Below, one piece after another: positions 15,073 through 23,263 of a stretch of DNA of 32,951 nt. The DNA is taken from assembly GCA_934489945.1 (NCBI GenBank), contig CAKSSY010000013.1, positions 1-32,951 of the forward strand. The letters run 5' to 3'. The notes under the pieces were generated by a model. It was not told the DNA's origin, made no database searches, and saw only the letters and a list, made by a program, of their open reading frames with translations. A program made the position numbers and the translations under genes. This DNA comes from an uncultured Eubacteriales bacterium (GTDB lineage Bacteria > Bacillota > Clostridia > Oscillospirales > CAG-272). Each line of letters opens with the position of its first letter. Position 1 is the first letter of the stretch.

Positions 15073-15113
15073 TTTGGAAAACAAAAGCCCCGACCATTTC
15101 AGCCGGGGCTTTT
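15073..15113 (-). terminator. terminator after the 49-aa peptide gene
   Basis: A 10-bp stem (AAAAGCCCCG with CGGGGCTTTT) has T-rich flanks on both sides (TTTTGTTTT on the minus strand), 11 bases beyond the peptide stop codon. It ends the TetR/giant/peptide operon and could work in both directions. Confidence 0.8.
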
Positions 15114-15123
15114 GCTTTGTTTT

Positions 15124-15273
15124 TTATTGACAATCCTCATCGAAAAGCGGCATATTCCTGTCTCCCGGCATGGAATTAAAATCCCATTCTCCGATGTCCG
15201 ATGTGACGATGATATCCTCGGCAGCTCCGAGACGGATGATTTTGATTTTGGGGGTTCCATATACTTTCTTCAT
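15124..15273 (-). CDS. 49-aa acidic peptide at the end of a surface-protein operon
   Basis: The frame starts ATG at 15273 and ends TAA at 15124, 21 bases after the stop of the 1774-aa gene and just before the terminator. The start MKKVYGTPKIKIIRLG followed by AEDIIVTSD resembles a widespread class of very short clostridial peptides (MKK-Y-x-P-x-I plus an acidic DII-TS segment), some of which look like leader or precursor peptides. The C-terminus is acidic with one Cys (LFDEDCQ). GGAG lies 10 bases before the ATG. No maturation enzyme is encoded nearby, so calling it a RiPP precursor would be speculative. Confidence 0.65.
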   Translation of the reverse strand: MKKVYGTPKIKIIRLGAAEDIIVTSDIGEWDFNSMPGDRNMPLFDEDCQ

Positions 15274-15294
15274 TGGTAAGTGTCTCCATTCTGT

Positions 15295-18200
15295 TTAATC
15301 GGCTGTTTTGGAAAAGTACTCTTTTGCGCTGTCGGAATAAATCAGCGTCTTTTTCAGAAGTTCCTTGAAGTTTGCGTCGTCGGAGTCTGCCAAACGGTTG
15401 TTGGCGTAAGTATCAAAGCTGTATTTCATTGTTGCACTGATCTCGGTTTCATTCTTGACAAGCGCAAGTTCCAGTTCCACACGAAGCTCGGAAGCCTTCA
15501 GTCCGTCAAAGTAAGCGATATAGCTGTTTAGTTCCGAGTTGTAGAGGAATTTCGCTTTTCTTATGAGTTTCTCGATCTTTTGTCCTTTGAGATCCGTGTA
15601 CCGGATGCGCAGAGATACACCGTCAAGGTCGCTGTTCTTTTGGAAGTCGGTTGCAACAAGCAACGCAATCCGGTTCCCGAAGAGGACATTTTTTCCGATG
15701 ATTTCGGCGGGATAGTCTCCGGCATTGCCGCCTTCTGCCACGGTTATCGGATGGTAAGTCTGCCGTGAAAGAGCTTGCTGTTCGTCATTGAGCTCCCCGT
15801 TGACGAGGGCATCGGTCCGGTATCCGAAGTAGGTCTGCGCCGCCGCACCGTAATTGAGAAGATCCACGAGAAGTGTCTTGAAGGTCGCGTCATCCGATGC
15901 CGCAAGCCGCTCCATGGCGTATGCTTTCAGACTGTAGGTGTCCACGGTTCCGCTGTACTCTGTTTCATCGCGCGTAAACACCAATGTTGCGGTCAGCGTA
16001 TCTCCCATTTCCTTGGCGGAAACACCGTTATAATCAAAGCGGTAATATTCCTTGCCGTTTATGATACATTCCACAGGATAAAGTGTCTTTGTCACGATTC
16101 TGCCGGGAGTATTGCCGTCATACTGTTCCTTTTCTACCACAAGACGAATGTCCTCGCATCCGTCAAGAGTGGATTTCAGAATCGCGTACAGCATAGAAAG
16201 GTCATTTCCGAACGAACAGTTGTGTCCGGGTTTCACCGTGTCAAAGCCGATGGCGTCTATCAGGGCGAATCCAATTTCCGCATGGCAAACGGTACACTCT
16301 GTATACCGTTTTCCTTCTCTTCCCAGAAGGGGTTCTTCTGTTATCCAGTAATCGGACTCTGTATGGTCCAGATGGCTGACTTCGCATATTGCGCAGACGC
16401 CTTTTTCCCAGATGTGCGCCTCAGGCTCGGAGAGGCTTAACTCAAAATTACATCCGCATCTTTGCGTATGCGTGCCATCTTCGTTCGGATAATACCTTGC
16501 CTCATGATTATCGGGGTCAAGGTTGCCGTAGAGTTCGCCGCACTTCTCACATTCCGCCTGACGCATACAGGTTGCTTTGCCGCCGGTATGTGCACATCCG
16601 TAATGGCAGAATTTACAAACGCCGGCATCGTCAAAGTCATGCGGAATTATGGTAACCATATCACAGCAGTTCCAATGTTTTTCGTGGGTGGTATCGGTTA
16701 CATTCGTATAATATGCCGACCAGGGTTCTGCGTGATTGTTGGGATCAGGGTCGCCGAACCATTCTTTACAGGTAGAGCAGTACGCCGACTCTTTGCAGGT
16801 TGCCTTCCAACTGTCGCTGTGTCCGTTGGCGGGAATCACGGTCCCCGGGATGATTACATTCAGACACTCCCAACAAACAATATCTCCGGTGTAGCCTTCC
16901 TCCGTGCAGGTGGCTTCTTTGTCGTTCGATACCGTTGTGCCGAGCGACAGATCGTGGTTGTTCGGATCAATTTCGCCATAGCGGATGCCGCATGTGTGGC
17001 ATCTTGCCGTATCATGACAGTTTGCGGGCGTGTTCAGCGAGTGGTTGCAAACACAGCCGCAGACCGTGCATACGCCATTGTTCCACTTGTGATATTCGTA
17101 AGGATATTTCGGCTTACCGCAGCAGCTCCATGTGCTGTGATGACCCGCATCGTCGCCCCAGTCCTCCTCATTCCATGCATCCGTCGCGTCGTCGGGGTGG
17201 GTAGTCGGGTCAAGGTTTCCGTATTCCTCGCCGCAGAGCTCGCAGATCGCAAGGTCAATGCAGGTTGCCTTGCCGCCCGTATGAGAGAGCGGTTCGCCCG
17301 TGGTGGCACCGCAACCCTCGCGTTTGCAGGTTGCGGGTGCGGCGCAGGTCGCTTCTGCCCAGTCGTGACCGAATTCCTGACAGGTGGTGAGAACGACCAG
17401 CTTATGTGTTCCCGAAATATCGAGGTTGCCATCGGGTTGACCGCCGTGCCACAGATAGCATTCAAATCTGGTACCGTTCAGATCAATGGTGGGGTTTTTA
17501 ACCGTCAGCGTTGCACGGATACAATATTCGTTGCCGTCGGACGCCGTCGTCATGGTAAAGCTCTCGGAGAAAAGTGCTTTCAGCGTTTCGCTCTCGGAGA
17601 GTCTGGTATAGAAATTCTCTCCGGGAAGGAAGACCACCCAGTAAACCTCGGTTTCCGCGAGCGGATTGCCGAGTTTGATGTCCACCTCGAATGTCACTTT
17701 GCCGCTGTCTTTTCCGACCGAAATTGTCTTGGATTCATGGTCGAATTGGGAAGGGAATTTTACTACGGGTCTTATCTCATTTGTGATCACTTCGCTGTAT
17801 TCGTTGCTTATGACACAGCGGTAAACATAATCTTTGGTTGCAGGGTCATATTCACGCAATCTCGTAGAGAAGGAGTAGCTCGGAGAAATTTCGCCGATGT
17901 TTTCAAAGGGCGCATCGGGATTTTCCGCAGTCCTTCTTGCTACCTGCCACTGATATTTTGTGGCGTTGCGTGCTGTGACGCTGAATGTAAGCGGTTCCGC
18001 AAATCCGCCAATTGCGTTTTGGGACCACAGATTCAATACGGGGGCGGAATCGGGCTGTTCGTCGATCTTCACGGTCTTGTTTGTCACCGTTATGGGAATA
18101 TAAGCCACGACAATGTCGCTCTTCTGCGCCTGCATCATTGCCATTGCTTCGCAACGGATGATCCATCCGTCCATATCTTCCGTGATATCCAACGGGAGCG

Positions 18201-20619
18201 GTTGTGAACGATAGTAGCCGGCGGGACCGTCCGCATCGGCAAATACATCGCCATCTCCACTAAGGAAGTAGTGGAAGGTTTCGCCGCCGTCCTTACTGTA
18301 GGACCATCTGTAGCGGACTTTGGTCTTGCCTTCGGGATTCGGATAGTCCTTGATCATGCGTATGGTTTCGGTTTTTCCTTCCGCAAAGTTGCCGTCCGCC
18401 ACAAGGCTGTAACCCAGAACATACAGGGTGGTGGTGAATGTATCCAGCAACTCATTCGTATCCAGGTCGCGGATTTCACAACGGAAGATGCGGTTACATT
18501 CTTCGGCTTTGATGTTGCTGTGTGTATATGTGCCGTTCCATGCAAGGCTTGGATTTTCGATCACGGTCCAGTTCAGACCGTCATCGCTGTACGCCCATAC
18601 AAGGCGGTAGTTGCTTGCGTTCTCATACGCGCTTTCAAACGGCTGAAAGGAAACAGACTGTCCCGGAGCGGCGACATAGACCGAACGCCAATGTGTCTTG
18701 ACAGTGGCTTTTTCGGTGAGCTCATATTGGTGATCGTAAGTCCGAAGCGAATACGAATTTCCTTCCGCGACAGATGCGCGTATAAAATCGAGCTTTTCAT
18801 TGCTTTCGCGCCATACATAGAGTTTGCCGTTGATCGGGTAGACTCCGACGCTGCCGTATTCGCGCCCCTTCAGCGCGATGAGATTGATGGAAACAAATTC
18901 CTTGTCAGAGGAGATTTTATATTCAAATCCGTGCACGATTTTACCGTCGGAGGTCTGTGCGGCTCTGTCCATATTATAGAGGCTATGCTCGACATTGATA
19001 TTTCCGCCGTCGACGATCATATTGACGGAATCGGCGACCTTGCCTGTGACCGTGCCGCCGGTAAAGGTTACTTTGCCGTTGCCGCCGATGTTGAGTCCGG
19101 TCAGTATTCCGTCGCCGCCGACAAGAATTTCTGCCCCTCTCACCACCGTGATGGGCGATGCCGCGTCGCAGGTCTTGCCGCCTGTGAGGTTCAGCATGAC
19201 CTTTCCTTTTTCCACAGCAATCGCCGAGAGCTTATCGGCAGACGCTTTCAGGGTCAGGCTTCCGTCTTTTACCACGATTTCGGGAGCACTTCCGCCTTCT
19301 ATATACGAGTCGACGGTATGCTCGCCGGAAAGAACATGGATCTTCAGCATGGAATCCTTACTCATGATATCATTTGCTTTGATGCCGCTGGTGGGATAGT
19401 GTTCGATTTTCTTGAAATCGGACCAATATGACCACTGTTTGACACCATTCTGCTCGCGGAGATAAACGCCTTCTTTTGCGTAGGCATTCTGCTCCACAAA
19501 CACATCGAAGTCCTCAAATCCTTCCGGGCGATAGCCTTCAGCGGATGTGGTGAAGTACAGGGAAGGATCCACTGTGGTCTGCGCTGTTTTCAGCACGTAA
19601 TCGGGGCTCCCGTCCGGGTTTTTCATCTGAATGCCGGCGCGGATGGTTCCTGCGCCTTTGAAACTGAGATTCAGATTTCCCGGCGCAACATAGTCAATTG
19701 CCAGACTGCTTCTGTAATTATCGCGCGTGAGGTTTTTGACATAAGCCTCTACAGTGCCGCCGTTACTGATCTGTACTTTCGGCGTTAAAATACCGTAGCA
19801 GGCGTAATATCTGTCCGCCTCTTCCTTGCCGCCGGAAATGCAGACCGCGGTAACCTTTCCGCCGCTTACCTCGAGCTGCTGAGTGCAGTTGATTGCGCTT
19901 ATTTCGGTTTTTGATGTCTCGTCGTGGCGCTCAGCCTCGGCATACAGGGTGGAATTGCCGTAAACTTTGACTTTGCCGGCGCGTATGGCAGCACCGTGAT
20001 CGTTTATGCCGGCGTGACCGGTACAAACTTTCAGAACGCTGTTGTTGTACAGCGTCAGTCCCGATGTGGATATGCCGCCGGTATAACCGTGTACATACAC
20101 GCCTCTGAAGCCGTTACTGCTGTACACGCTTGCGTCATGGTCGACCGACATGCCGCTTACACTGATCGCATTCTCGTTTCCGTAAACCATCAGCGGTGCA
20201 GAACCGGTGATGGTGATATTGCTGCTACGGCTGTAAATGCCGTAATAGACATTCCTGCCCTCGGTCGGATTGTCGGCATAAGTCGGATCTCCGATCACAT
20301 TTTCCTTGCTGCCCTCCGAGCGGATGGTCAGGTGTACCTTGTTGCCGACGTAGATAATTGCATATTGGTTGGTAGTCCCGATAACGTTATCGATGTATTT
20401 CCCTCCCGTTCCGAGGTTTGCACCGTTCAGGGTCAGTGTGTAGGTGGCAGGGTCGAAAGTCCAGCCTTCTCCGGAAAGATGGTTGCCGGTAACCTGTTGT
20501 CCCTGAATATACAGGTCATAGGTGGCGGTCGCGGCATTGGTTTGCAGCGTGAATCGTGCAACTGCCGCCGCCACGATCACGAAAACCGACAGCAATGTAA
20601 AAACAAGGCGTTTCTTCAT
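15295..20619 (-). CDS. giant secreted surface protein with Cys-rich repeats
   Basis: A 1774-aa exported protein with a signal peptide at residues 1-30 (LVFTLLSVFVIVAAAVA). Two strand-repeat regions, at about 35-370 and 413-548, look like right-handed beta-helix (carbohydrate-binding) folds. Residues about 640-1070 contain Ig-like segments (KYQWQVARR, YRCVISNEYSE). Residues about 1078-1445 hold many CxxC pairs with HTGGKATC and YGNLDP units, probably metal-binding. Residues about 1470-1600 and 1600-1774 are two copies of one helical-ended domain (AYAMERLAASDDATFKTLL versus TYANNRLADSDDANFKELL). No LPXTG motif or dockerin is seen. The start overlaps the TetR stop by four bases (ATGA), so expression is coupled to the regulator. 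The likely role is adhesion or glycan binding, which is inference. Confidence 0.87.
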   Translation of the reverse strand: MKKRLVFTLLSVFVIVAAAVARFTLQTNAATATYDLYIQGQQVTGNHLSGEGWTFDPATYTLTLNGANLGTGGKYIDNVIGTTNQYAIIYVGNKVHLTIRSEGSKENVIGDPTYADNPTEGRNVYYGIYSRSSNITITGSAPLMVYGNENAISVSGMSVDHDASVYSSNGFRGVYVHGYTGGISTSGLTLYNNSVLKVCTGHAGINDHGAAIRAGKVKVYGNSTLYAEAERHDETSKTEISAINCTQQLEVSGGKVTAVCISGGKEEADRYYACYGILTPKVQISNGGTVEAYVKNLTRDNYRSSLAIDYVAPGNLNLSFKGAGTIRAGIQMKNPDGSPDYVLKTAQTTVDPSLYFTTSAEGYRPEGFEDFDVFVEQNAYAKEGVYLREQNGVKQWSYWSDFKKIEHYPTSGIKANDIMSKDSMLKIHVLSGEHTVDSYIEGGSAPEIVVKDGSLTLKASADKLSAIAVEKGKVMLNLTGGKTCDAASPITVVRGAEILVGGDGILTGLNIGGNGKVTFTGGTVTGKVADSVNMIVDGGNINVEHSLYNMDRAAQTSDGKIVHGFEYKISSDKEFVSINLIALKGREYGSVGVYPINGKLYVWRESNEKLDFIRASVAEGNSYSLRTYDHQYELTEKATVKTHWRSVYVAAPGQSVSFQPFESAYENASNYRLVWAYSDDGLNWTVIENPSLAWNGTYTHSNIKAEECNRIFRCEIRDLDTNELLDTFTTTLYVLGYSLVADGNFAEGKTETIRMIKDYPNPEGKTKVRYRWSYSKDGGETFHYFLSGDGDVFADADGPAGYYRSQPLPLDITEDMDGWIIRCEAMAMMQAQKSDIVVAYIPITVTNKTVKIDEQPDSAPVLNLWSQNAIGGFAEPLTFSVTARNATKYQWQVARRTAENPDAPFENIGEISPSYSFSTRLREYDPATKDYVYRCVISNEYSEVITNEIRPVVKFPSQFDHESKTISVGKDSGKVTFEVDIKLGNPLAETEVYWVVFLPGENFYTRLSESETLKALFSESFTMTTASDGNEYCIRATLTVKNPTIDLNGTRFECYLWHGGQPDGNLDISGTHKLVVLTTCQEFGHDWAEATCAAPATCKREGCGATTGEPLSHTGGKATCIDLAICELCGEEYGNLDPTTHPDDATDAWNEEDWGDDAGHHSTWSCCGKPKYPYEYHKWNNGVCTVCGCVCNHSLNTPANCHDTARCHTCGIRYGEIDPNNHDLSLGTTVSNDKEATCTEEGYTGDIVCWECLNVIIPGTVIPANGHSDSWKATCKESAYCSTCKEWFGDPDPNNHAEPWSAYYTNVTDTTHEKHWNCCDMVTIIPHDFDDAGVCKFCHYGCAHTGGKATCMRQAECEKCGELYGNLDPDNHEARYYPNEDGTHTQRCGCNFELSLSEPEAHIWEKGVCAICEVSHLDHTESDYWITEEPLLGREGKRYTECTVCHAEIGFALIDAIGFDTVKPGHNCSFGNDLSMLYAILKSTLDGCEDIRLVVEKEQYDGNTPGRIVTKTLYPVECIINGKEYYRFDYNGVSAKEMGDTLTATLVFTRDETEYSGTVDTYSLKAYAMERLAASDDATFKTLLVDLLNYGAAAQTYFGYRTDALVNGELNDEQQALSRQTYHPITVAEGGNAGDYPAEIIGKNVLFGNRIALLVATDFQKNSDLDGVSLRIRYTDLKGQKIEKLIRKAKFLYNSELNSYIAYFDGLKASELRVELELALVKNETEISATMKYSFDTYANNRLADSDDANFKELLKKTLIYSDSAKEYFSKTAD

Positions 20620-21215
20620 GATTCGTTTCCCCCCGATTTGTTTTGGTATTTTTGCATAAACATTTCAATGCTCTGTTTTAAAATCTCAAGCTGGCTTTTT
20701 AAATAATATTCATCCTCAAACATTGCATAGTGGACGCTGGCTCGAATCAGAATGAAAATCAGCGGTGTCAGCACCTCGTGCGGGATGCCCAATCCGGCTT
20801 CCAGGTTTTTGGCGTACTCGGTGTAACGTTTGTTCACCCCGTCAAAAAACTGCTTACCATATTCAATATATTTCGGATGTGTGTAAATCTGATACATCAG
20901 CCGATACTTCTTGCCGTGTTCCTTTGCCGTCCAATACGGAATTTCATCAATAAAGCGCATCAGTTCTGCCGAGTCTGTCGGGGCTTTCCGCATAAAGTCG
21001 TCTTCCACCTTTGTCATACAATGTGCAGTGGCTTGAAGAATCAGATCATCCAGATTGTCAAAATACTGGTAAAAGCTCGCCGGGTTACAGTCACAGGCTT
21101 TCGCAAGCGTTTTTACGCCCGTTCCCGTCAGTCCGCTTTCGGCATAACATTCAAAGCATTTCTCCATCAGTTCCGTCTTTTTTGCGTTGTGCTTTTCTTC
21201 CTTTCGTTGCGGCAC
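20616..21215 (-). CDS. TetR-family regulator coupled to the giant surface protein
   Basis: A 199-aa protein with a GTG start at 21215 and a GAGGTG site before it. Residues 10-57 form the TetR helix-turn-helix (LMEKCFECYAESGLTGTGVK, then CNPASFYQYFDNLDDLI). The rest is a helical ligand and dimer domain ending in a charged tail. Its stop overlaps the next start (ATGA), so it is the first gene of an operon with the 1774-aa protein and the 49-aa peptide. A regulator leading a surface-protein operon implies that the regulator and its target are made together, giving negative feedback. The ligand is unknown. Confidence 0.88.
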   Translation of the reverse strand: MPQRKEEKHNAKKTELMEKCFECYAESGLTGTGVKTLAKACDCNPASFYQYFDNLDDLILQATAHCMTKVEDDFMRKAPTDSAELMRFIDEIPYWTAKEHGKKYRLMYQIYTHPKYIEYGKQFFDGVNKRYTEYAKNLEAGLGIPHEVLTPLIFILIRASVHYAMFEDEYYLKSQLEILKQSIEMFMQKYQNKSGGNES

Positions 21216-21234
21216 CTTTTCACCTCAATTCCAA

Positions 21235-21256
21235 GTAAACGTTTATTTACATTATA
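21235..21256 (-). promoter_or_regulatory. tetR promoter -10 and candidate operator
   Basis: TATAAT on the minus strand (21251-21256) is followed at once by a palindromic stretch at 21235-21250 that contains the perfect 10-bp palindrome TAAACGTTTA (21236-21245). An operator over the start site fits autorepression by TetR. No convincing -35 box is seen. Confidence 0.55.
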
Positions 21257-21367
21257 CATTTTATCACAATCCGACAGAAAAAGCAACCATCAAAAACATT
21301 TTTGTGAAAACTGAAAGAATTTTTCCATGATTCCGCGCCCCAAAACGGTTAAGTCTCCTGAAAACAC

Positions 21368-21405
21368 AAGAGGCTGTTAAAAACGTTGGTTTTTAACAGC
21401 CTCTT
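21368..21405. terminator. 17-bp perfect hairpin between tetR and the DUF6514 remnant
   Basis: Arms 21368-21384 and 21389-21405 match perfectly around a GTTG loop. On the minus strand the trailer is GTGTTTTC, which could terminate the DUF6514 transcript. The GAGGCTGTTAAAAA-type sequence also recalls insertion-sequence ends, but no transposase is near. Confidence 0.5.
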
Positions 21406-21495
21406 AAGAATACCGACCGGAATCCGGTATACTTCTCGGCATATTCCGAATTTCTTTCAGATACCCCGAACGTTTTCCGTTCGGATGCGAACTCT

Positions 21496-21724
21496 CTATT
21501 CATCCAAGGTGTCCTCCACGACATCCCGTAAATGAATCAAGGATAAATCTTCGTCGTTGCACAAGTCTACAAAGTGCTCCGCCTTTTTTCGGTCAAAAAA
21601 CACATCCGAAATTGCGGAAAGTATTTCACCATCGGAACCGATCGCTTCTATTCCGTAAACGGTGTGTGCTTTTCTTTCCTCATCATTAAATTGTGTCTTT
21701 TCTCATGCGATAAGTACATACCAT
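21496..21724 (-). pseudogene. DUF6514-like small protein with a frameshift near its N-terminus
   Basis: On the minus strand a frame encodes HTVYGIEAIGSDGEIL, ISDVFFDRKKAEHFVDLCN and LSLIHLRDVVEDTLDE, then stops at 21496. This is the conserved body of DUF6514 proteins, clostridial small proteins of about 100 aa and unknown function. The frame has no start. An ATG at 21724 with GGAG upstream opens in another frame (MVCTYRMRKDTI) and stops after 12 codons. Removing one base near 21687 joins the two as MVCTYRMRKDT-FNDEERKAHTVYGIE. The total length of 229 bases (3n+1) agrees with one extra base. It is either a recent pseudogene or a sequencing error. Confidence 0.65.
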
Positions 21725-21856
21725 TTTGTTTTCTCCGTCCTTTGTTTTTATGTATTGTCAAGTCTTGCGACTGGTTGATTGTACGGCAATTCATGGGTTG
21801 TCCCGTATGGGTTGCTTTGTTTTGCACCGGGATCCTATTTCCGAATGGACATAATA

Positions 21857-21885
21857 TTGACAAATGGATTTTTTTGGTGTATAAT
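21857..21885 (+). promoter_or_regulatory. consensus promoter with a long leader before the HTH gene
   Basis: TTGACA (21857-21862) and TATAAT (21880-21885) match the consensus perfectly with a 17-base spacer. The next gene begins 323 bases downstream at 22209. The leader has only small hairpins (for example CTCAAG and CTTGAG around 22018-22035) and no riboswitch I recognise, so a separate small RNA is possible. Confidence 0.75.
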
Positions 21886-22208
21886 AAAAACGTATGATTC
21901 CTATTTCAAATTTCTTTTGATGCAAGCCTTGGGGTTTATCCTCTGCTTGGGCTTCCGGCAATTTTATAATAACACGCGACCAATAAAAATTCAATACGCA
22001 AGTTTGCAAAACAGGTACTCAAGTTTGCTCTTGAGAAACCGAATATGCACGAAATACGCCATTGCAAAACCTATCATCTTTGACTTTTTCTCAACCGAAT
22101 TTGCTTTTTTACAATCATTTTTATCAAGTCGGGTTCTGAAACCGGAATCTTAAGCGTCAAGAATAAAACCACGCTTACGAACACGAATTTCAAGAAGGTG
22201 GATATTGA

Positions 22209-22752
22209 ATGGTAGAAAAGTTAAGACAATTGAAGAAGAAATCACACATGACAAATCAGCAGATTGCCGAAAAAAGCAACATCCCCGAAAGCACCGTTGC
22301 AAGAATTTTTTCCGGCAAGACACCCAATCCCACAGTTTCCACTGTTATATCTATGGCGCGGGCGATGGGAGGCTTCGCTGCCGATCTTTTAAGTGAAGAG
22401 AGTGGAAAAATGGAGGAAGATCGTCCGGCGAACGATTCGGAATTGATGAATCCGGGCAGTGACAAAAAGGGCACACTTGCCGAAAACGCAGAAAGTTTGT
22501 CCGCTTCCGATGATAAATCTTCGGCGTTTAAGGGGAGTGAATGTCTTGTGCAGGATTCTCAGTCTTTGGAGAATGTTGCTGCGCACGAAAAAAATGTATG
22601 AGGATATTATTAACTTATACAAAAATGAGATGAAGAAAAAAGATGTCTGGCTATCAAGACTGTTTTGGTGTCTGGCGGGCATTATGATGTTTATTTTGTT
22701 TGTGTTGATATTTGACATTCTGCATCCGAGTTTTGGATTTGTAAAATATTAG
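22209..22752 (+). pseudogene. HTH-transmembrane regulator split by a frameshift in an A7 tract
   Basis: The first frame (22209-22601, 130 aa) has an XRE-like helix-turn-helix at residues 1-62 (MTNQQIAEKSNIPESTVARI) and an acidic linker, then ends soon after A7 at 22588-22594. The second frame continues from there with MYEDIINLYKNEMKKKDVWL, one transmembrane helix (WCLAGIMMFILFVLIFDIL) and HPSFGFVKY to 22752. With six A instead of seven the frames join as HEK-MYED, giving about 180 aa. I recall intact clostridial proteins with this order (HTH, linker, coiled coil, TM, final aromatic FGF-Y). Transcriptional slippage on A7 could also give the full protein. The gene has a GGTGG ribosome site and a promoter at 21857-21885. 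Confidence 0.7.
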
Positions 22753-22759
22753 AGAATAT

Positions 22760-22814
22760 AAAGCACAAATGGGTTGTTACACTTGATTTTGGTGTAACAA
22801 CCCATTTGTGCTTT
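22760..22814. terminator. 22-bp perfect hairpin after the HTH-TM gene
   Basis: Arms 22760-22781 and 22793-22814 are perfectly complementary around an 11-base loop, 7 bases after the stop codon. The stem is longer than most terminators and no T-run follows, so it may instead be a small palindromic element. Confidence 0.55.
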
Positions 22815-22969
22815 GGCATAGGGAATACAAAGCAAGGCATTCGTCGACGGGACATTTGTTGAAAAGCGTTGCTGAATCTGATTTTGAATCCTTCGGGGAG
22901 TCATGGATCAGGGAAATGGAGGACAAGAAGTCAAAAACGAGAAGAATATGAATTTTCTTCATTTGCAAT

Positions 22970-23102
22970 AGAAAAAGGAAGTTGCCCCACCGATGTACTT
23001 TCGGCGGTTACGGATAAAACCGCGACAACTTCCAACACAGATGTATTCTTCAATGACTGCACCGCAATTAAGCGTAAAGATACAGTAAATACACCTGCTT
23101 CT
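22970..23102 (-). ncRNA. structured small RNA candidate with own promoter and terminator
   Basis: On the minus strand transcription should start near 23102 (promoter 23109-23136). The first domain is a 9-bp stem (23088-23096 with 23039-23047) enclosing an inner ACTG/CAGT stem and a CGC/GCG stem. The second domain is an 8-bp stem GGAAGTTG/CAACTTCC (23026-23033 with 22977-22984) enclosing GCGGTT/AACCGC and CCGA/TCGG hairpins, and it is followed by TTTTTC. No open frame with a ribosome site fits. It is not recognisable as 6S, SRP, RNase P RNA, tmRNA or a T-box. It lies 160 bases beyond tRNA-Pro. Confidence 0.6.
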
Positions 23103-23108
23103 GCTTTC

Positions 23109-23136
23109 AGTATACCACAAAATCCCGAAAAGTCAA
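23109..23136 (-). promoter_or_regulatory. promoter of the small RNA candidate
   Basis: On the minus strand TTGACT (23131-23136) and TATACT (23109-23114) are 16 bases apart. Confidence 0.65.
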
Positions 23137-23227
23137 GCGATTTTTCAAAAAAGGGACAGGATTTGAAAGATAATGAAAGAAACTCCTATAATTTTTTTCG
23201 GCAAAGACGACGTTCCACCCTCCAAAT

Positions 23228-23258
23228 ACAAAAATCCTACAGCAAACGCTGTAGGATT
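23228..23258 (-). terminator. terminator of tRNA-Pro
   Basis: An 11-bp perfect stem (23233-23243 with 23248-23258) has a 4-base loop and TTTTTG following on the minus strand, directly beyond the tRNA CCA end. Confidence 0.85.
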
Positions 23259-23263
23259 CTGTA

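Noticed and set aside
16462..18207. Plus-strand open frame of 581 codons opposite the 1774-aa gene
   Set aside because: Antisense shadow with Arg/Cys/Val-rich composition and no domain. The minus-strand frame has a signal peptide, modules and coupling to tetR.
21368..21405. Insertion-sequence terminal repeat
   Set aside because: The arms face each other across a 4-base loop, and no transposase fragment or second end is found nearby.
22777..22968. Minus-strand frame starting MQMKKIHILL after the small RNA terminator
   Set aside because: No ribosome site precedes it and the frame enters the 22-bp hairpin before ending. Too weak to list.
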